From JADJLQ01 sp038251405 (GTDB lineage Bacteria > Bacteroidota > Bacteroidia > Chitinophagales > Saprospiraceae): 64,000 nucleotides of DNA. Below the pieces are notes generated by a model. The model made no database searches. It was not told the origin of the DNA and was given only the letters and a program-made list of their open reading frames with translations. The position numbers and the translations under genes were made by a program. Positions within the stretch are counted from its first letter, which is position 1; every line of letters begins with the position of its first letter. The stretch covers positions 1-64,000 of the forward strand of contig JBBSBH010000003.1 in assembly GCA_038251405.1 (NCBI GenBank). The letters run 5' to 3'. Shown here in pieces: positions 61,901 through 64,000 of the stretch.

Positions 61901-62999
61901 AAAATACATTCGTGCCAAAGATATTTCCGGATTGAGCTGGACAACACCAGTAAAACTTGATTTTAATGAACAAGTTGGCGCTTATCCTTCCCTTCGAATA
62001 GTAAATGGAAAAGCAGCGATCTCCTATTACGATGAAACCAATCATGATTTAAAATTCATACAAGCTGCAGATGATTCAGCTACAGTTTGGGGAGCGCCAG
62101 TTACTTTAGATTTTCCCGGGGATGTAGGTTATTATCCTTCTCTGCAGCAAGTCAATGGCAACGCTGCGATATCCTATTATGATCTGACGAACGGAGACCT
62201 GAAATATATATTGGCCAATTCAACTTCGGTCAGTGCCAGGTTTGCATCAAACAGCGTATGCCCCGGAAGCGGGTTTTCACTGAATTACCTAAGTACCGGA
62301 CTGGACTTTAATTCAGGTAATGTATTTGCGGTTCATTTAAGCGATAGCAGCGGCAATTTCACCAATTCGATGGTGATCGGCATGGCAACTGATACCTCAG
62401 TAAATGGAGCCATTACTATTAGTATACCAGCAAACGTTTTGCCCGGAAAAAATTACCGTATCCGGCTAGTTAGCAGTAATCCGGTTATTACCGGAAGTCC
62501 ATCTGATGTATTAATTGTGAACCCGATACCGCCTACTCCGGTAATTACGCAAAATGAAAACATATTGACTTCAAATGCTGCTTCAGGAAATCAATGGTAT
62601 GTAAATACTGTTCTAATTCCAGGAGCCACTGCACAAAACTACACAGCCAAAACTTCTGGCTCTTTCACCACCCAGGTGGTATTAAACAACTGTGCCAGTT
62701 CATTTTCAAATAGTATTAATTTGACGGTTACGGCTGTAGAAAATTCCCAGGAATTTGGCCATCAAATTAAAGTATTTCCCAATCCTGTATCGGACAAGCT
62801 GATTATTACCACTACTAATGTATCGACTATATTAAATGCGCGATTGGTGGATATTTATGGAAAAATAATTAGAAGTTGGAATGCTAAGATCCTGCGCACG
62901 GAAATAGATATGTCTGAGTTTGCTTCCGGCACATACATTTTATGGTTAGAAGATATGCAACATACGATCAGTGGGAAAATGAAAATTATTAAACTTTGA
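58941..62999 (+). CDS. Giant 21-repeat secreted protein with T9SS sorting domain
   Basis: A 1352-residue exported protein (signal peptide ending near IVIQALPAQ). Residues about 45-1095 hold 21 copies of a 45-57-residue repeat with consensus SLQVVNGNPAISYYDNTNGD followed by LKYIRAKDASGxxWGTPVxxD and GDVG. Then come an immunoglobulin-like region (about 1100-1190, SNSVCPGSGFSLNYLSTGLD), a second Ig-like part (about 1195-1260) and a T9SS type A sorting domain (IKVFPNPVSDKLII, GTYILWLEDMQ). Each repeat resembles a four-strand beta-propeller blade, and 21 blades could make three seven-bladed propellers (inference). It is expected to be a surface adhesin or binding protein. Internal repeats vary from 46 to 57 residues. 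Confidence 0.85.
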   Translation: MKNLVLLYIAFLIVIQALPAQTWKKPVNIIDPETISGGDFGAFSQLMVVNGNPAMVAADIARGGLLFIRALDPAGTNWAKPVKIDSRTSFDCSMQIVNGHPAISYFDLNKGDLIYVRSLDASGTVWPTPLTLDGNTSYSGSYTSLEVVNGHPAISYYDQTNGDLKYIRSMDASGIAWAQSITVDTAKNVGAWTSLRVVNGNPAISYYDNTNRDLKYVYSKDISGSDWELPITIDANRDAGTRTFLQVVNGHPAIAYNGQGVSLNSALMYIRASDSTGKTWNNPVIIDSSSNGLTSFTSSSLQIVNGKPAISYQSFRSNQDLSGFNLNYVVASDASGASWQNPITIDNEGIVGQYSSLQVVNGNPAISYYDQTKGELKYIRAVNPSGTIWMGPLSFSLPADFRSRPDQSLRSINGHPAISYYENGNLRYIRATDTSGAIWGTPVSVDLAGDVGVANSMQVVNGNPAIAYSDNTNAYLKYVRASNANGAAWGVPIVIDSAAGFNNNTSNISLQVVNGYPALSYYANRKLMYMRAKDISGEVWTKPIILDSIAGGFVGYYNSMEVVDGNPAIAYFDITNRDLKYICSKDSSGVIWETPIRLDSTGQVGHQPSLQVVNGNPAIAYWDASNSDLKYIRAIDKTGKAWSSPIKVDFAGQVGASCSMQVVNGVPAISYQDIANTDLKYVKAIDSSGTVWAPPVFVDINGNVGEFMTSLQVINGNPAISYWERAIPGSFINSTIKFVSANDTSVKAWIAPIKADVTPDVGRFSSMQVVNGNPGISYYDITNKDLKFIRAKDASGSAWTTPVTVDAAGDVGFFTSLKIVNSNPAIAYIDNTTQHLKFVRATDASGSAWGTPIIADNATGNVRFYTSIQIVDGNPAIAYYDNTRGDLKYVRATNASGTDWGTPIFVDTIGDMGQFASLQVVNGFPAIAYRDFSAGDLKYIRAIDAVGTAWGIPVRLDAIGDVGVYNSLEIVGGKPAIAYQDFGNKDLKYIRAKDISGLSWTTPVKLDFNEQVGAYPSLRIVNGKAAISYYDETNHDLKFIQAADDSATVWGAPVTLDFPGDVGYYPSLQQVNGNAAISYYDLTNGDLKYILANSTSVSARFASNSVCPGSGFSLNYLSTGLDFNSGNVFAVHLSDSSGNFTNSMVIGMATDTSVNGAITISIPANVLPGKNYRIRLVSSNPVITGSPSDVLIVNPIPPTPVITQNENILTSNAASGNQWYVNTVLIPGATAQNYTAKTSGSFTTQVVLNNCASSFSNSINLTVTAVENSQEFGHQIKVFPNPVSDKLIITTTNVSTILNARLVDIYGKIIRSWNAKILRTEIDMSEFASGTYILWLEDMQHTISGKMKIIKL
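59073..62215 (+). repeat. DNA region encoding the 21 tandem protein repeats
   Basis: Codons for GTG/GTA-AAT-GGC/GGT-AAT-CCT-GCT-ATT recur about every 150 bases, but synonymous sites differ between copies, so the copies are old and not a recent tandem expansion. The DNA is therefore a coding repeat, not a CRISPR array or satellite. Confidence 0.8.
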
Positions 63000-63127
63000 T
63001 ATTTTCTTTTGAGTTTCATCCCTTGCCAATTGGGCGAAGACTTAAGTTTAAACAGTATTGCGCATTAGACAAATAAGCAGTCAATTTAAACGAGCCAGTT
63101 TGATTTCCAAATGCCATCAATCCAACT

Positions 63128-63241
63128 TTGACGGTAAAGAAGATTGGGTTAAAATTTAATAGAAAAATTAAAATTTTATTTTCAGAAATTGTTTATATCG
63201 AAAGTCAGCGCGAATACATCAAAATCATTATAACGGCTGTC
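63128..63241 (+). pseudogene. LytTR DNA-binding domain remnant
   Basis: The frame here reads KKIGLKFNRKIKILFSEIVY, then IESQREYIKIIITA. The pattern IPFSEIVYIESQ(R/K)-EYIKI is the start of the LytTR DNA-binding domain of response regulators. The rest of the domain is missing and the frame then runs into unrelated sequence, so it is a truncated gene fragment. Position, between a T9SS protein and a sulfatase, gives no partner. Confidence 0.6.
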
Positions 63242-63309
63242 CGACAAAAGTCTTATTTTTATCCATGTTATTTTTTTGTGTGGCAACTCGGCAACTCGAA
63301 TATAACTCA

Positions 63310-63337
63310 AAAGGGTGGACTTGCTAGTTCACCCCTT
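63310..63337 (-). terminator. Probable terminator of the sulfatase gene
   Basis: On the minus strand AAGGGGTGAACT and AGTCCACCCTT form an imperfect stem followed by TTTTGAGTT, 26 bases after the sulfatase stop codon. Confidence 0.45.
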
Positions 63338-63362
63338 CATTACTTTTGTCAGACAATAGTGT

Positions 63363-64000
63363 TTAAAAACTATTTTTTCTCAACACTCTATACCTGCTAC
63401 GCAATGCCTGCAGTTTCAATTTATAGGCGGGATCATTTATTAAATTGGTCGTTTCGTGTGGATCATGCTTTACATCAAACAACTCTTCATAATGGTGCTC
63501 TATGAAATTCATGTATTTAAAATCATGGGTAACGACACCTTCCACTTTGGGTATTTTGGGGCTACCTAAAAAATAATGTTGATAAAAAAAATCATTTCTC
63601 TCTGGAATTTTATTCTCCAGGACACCTAAAAGGTTTAATCCCTGCATGGTGTTCGGAATTGGTAATCCCGCCATAGAAAGTATAGTAGGGGCAATATCAA
63701 TATTCAATACTATTTGCCGGGCATTGTATTGTTTCATTTTGTCAGCTGCATTGGGATTATAAATAATCAGTGGTACGCGAATGGATTCTTCATACCCATA
63801 CCATTTACCTTCCATACCATGTTCCCCCAGAAACATGCCATTATCTCCCATAATGATGATAATTGTATTTTGGGCGATGCCCATTTTTTCCAATTTACTC
63901 ATCATAGCTCCCACCACATCATCTACACCCGTGATTAAACGATAATAATTCTTTACATTTTCCTGGTATAGGGCCGGGGTACCAAAAAGGCCCTTCCATC
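63363..64000 (-). CDS. Sulfatase, C-terminal part, continuing beyond the right edge
   Basis: The last about 212 residues of an arylsulfatase family enzyme; the frame stays open to the end of the window. Conserved segments are IIIIMGDNGMFLGEHG (metal-binding Asp-Asn) and GKWYGYEESIRVPLIIYNP, with the Lys, Glu and Arg of the active site, and ILSMAGLPIPNTMQGLNL. The catalytic Cys/Ser with the CxPxR motif lies outside the window. It hydrolyses sulfate esters, perhaps of polysaccharides. The C-terminal FKYMNFIEHHYEELFDVKHD is typical. Confidence 0.88.
   Translation of the reverse strand, partial: WKGLFGTPALYQENVKNYYRLITGVDDVVGAMMSKLEKMGIAQNTIIIIMGDNGMFLGEHGMEGKWYGYEESIRVPLIIYNPNAADKMKQYNARQIVLNIDIAPTILSMAGLPIPNTMQGLNLLGVLENKIPERNDFFYQHYFLGSPKIPKVEGVVTHDFKYMNFIEHHYEELFDVKHDPHETTNLINDPAYKLKLQALRSRYRVLRKNSF

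Noticed and set aside
59073..62215. Regular spacing of similar DNA blocks as a CRISPR-like or satellite array
   Set aside because: The blocks lie in one long open reading frame, period is about 150 bases, and synonymous positions have diverged, so these are coding repeats.
1..64000. tRNA or rRNA genes
   Set aside because: I looked through the intergenic gaps for the TTCGA T-arm with matching acceptor stems and found none; a tRNAscan search would be decisive.

Overview
The window looks like chromosomal DNA of an uncultured or environmental Bacteroidota, most likely near Saprospiraceae; that placement is an inference. The signs are low GC content, the Bacteroidota promoter -7 box TAnnTTTG in front of many genes, almost no Shine-Dalgarno sequences, type IX secretion (T9SS) C-terminal sorting domains on three large secreted proteins, many lipoproteins, and the futalosine route to menaquinone (mqnC). 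About 45 protein genes fill the window. I see no rRNA, tRNA, CRISPR array, prophage or intact insertion sequence.

Layout. 1-2.7 kb: an AT-rich accessory patch with an exported cupin protein and a Fic AMP-transferase, bracketed by two imperfect copies of a roughly 120 bp noncoding repeat; the fic promoter sits in a cluster of repeated operator-like sites. 2.7-16 kb: an Anbu proteasome-like peptidase, a methyltransferase, a TrkH/TrkA potassium system, a large surface metalloprotease/beta-propeller/barrel protein, the fadN-fadA beta-oxidation pair, mqnC and radA. 16.1-16.4 kb: a 69 bp hairpin element duplicated exactly 120 bp apart. 16.4-19 kb: a three-gene unit (membrane protein, DUF6438-like lipoprotein, secreted M43 metalloprotease). 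19-30 kb: a ModF-like twin ATPase, a FemAB/GNAT-like protein, a sigma/anti-sigma pair, valS, a small cytochrome c, a decayed antitoxin gene fused to the end of tyrS, a LolE-like permease and a membrane-linked metallopeptidase.

30-46 kb: an exported TIM-barrel isomerase, a large c-type-cytochrome dehydrogenase lipoprotein, folK plus a deoxynucleoside kinase, a neurotransmitter:sodium symporter, a 530 bp gap holding two divergent small-RNA-like genes, a membrane-anchored coiled-coil/helix-hairpin-helix protein with an OmpA partner, a photolyase, and the DUF1800/DUF1501 pair. 46-54 kb: an M16 peptidase, ffh, two lipoproteins (one an M49-like peptidase) and a GNAT enzyme. 54-64 kb: an ECF-type sigma factor with a Ser/Thr kinase-TPR protein, divergent from a lipoprotein and a 1352-residue protein built of 21 repeats, then a LytTR gene remnant and the C-terminal part of a sulfatase that runs off the right edge.

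The most interesting points are the family of short hairpin-ended RNA-like elements (16.2-16.4 kb and 36.5-36.9 kb), the Fic operator array overlapping its own promoter, the consistently leaderless or near-leaderless promoters, a sigma factor whose conserved N-terminus can only be reached from a non-standard start codon, and the 21-repeat T9SS cargo protein.
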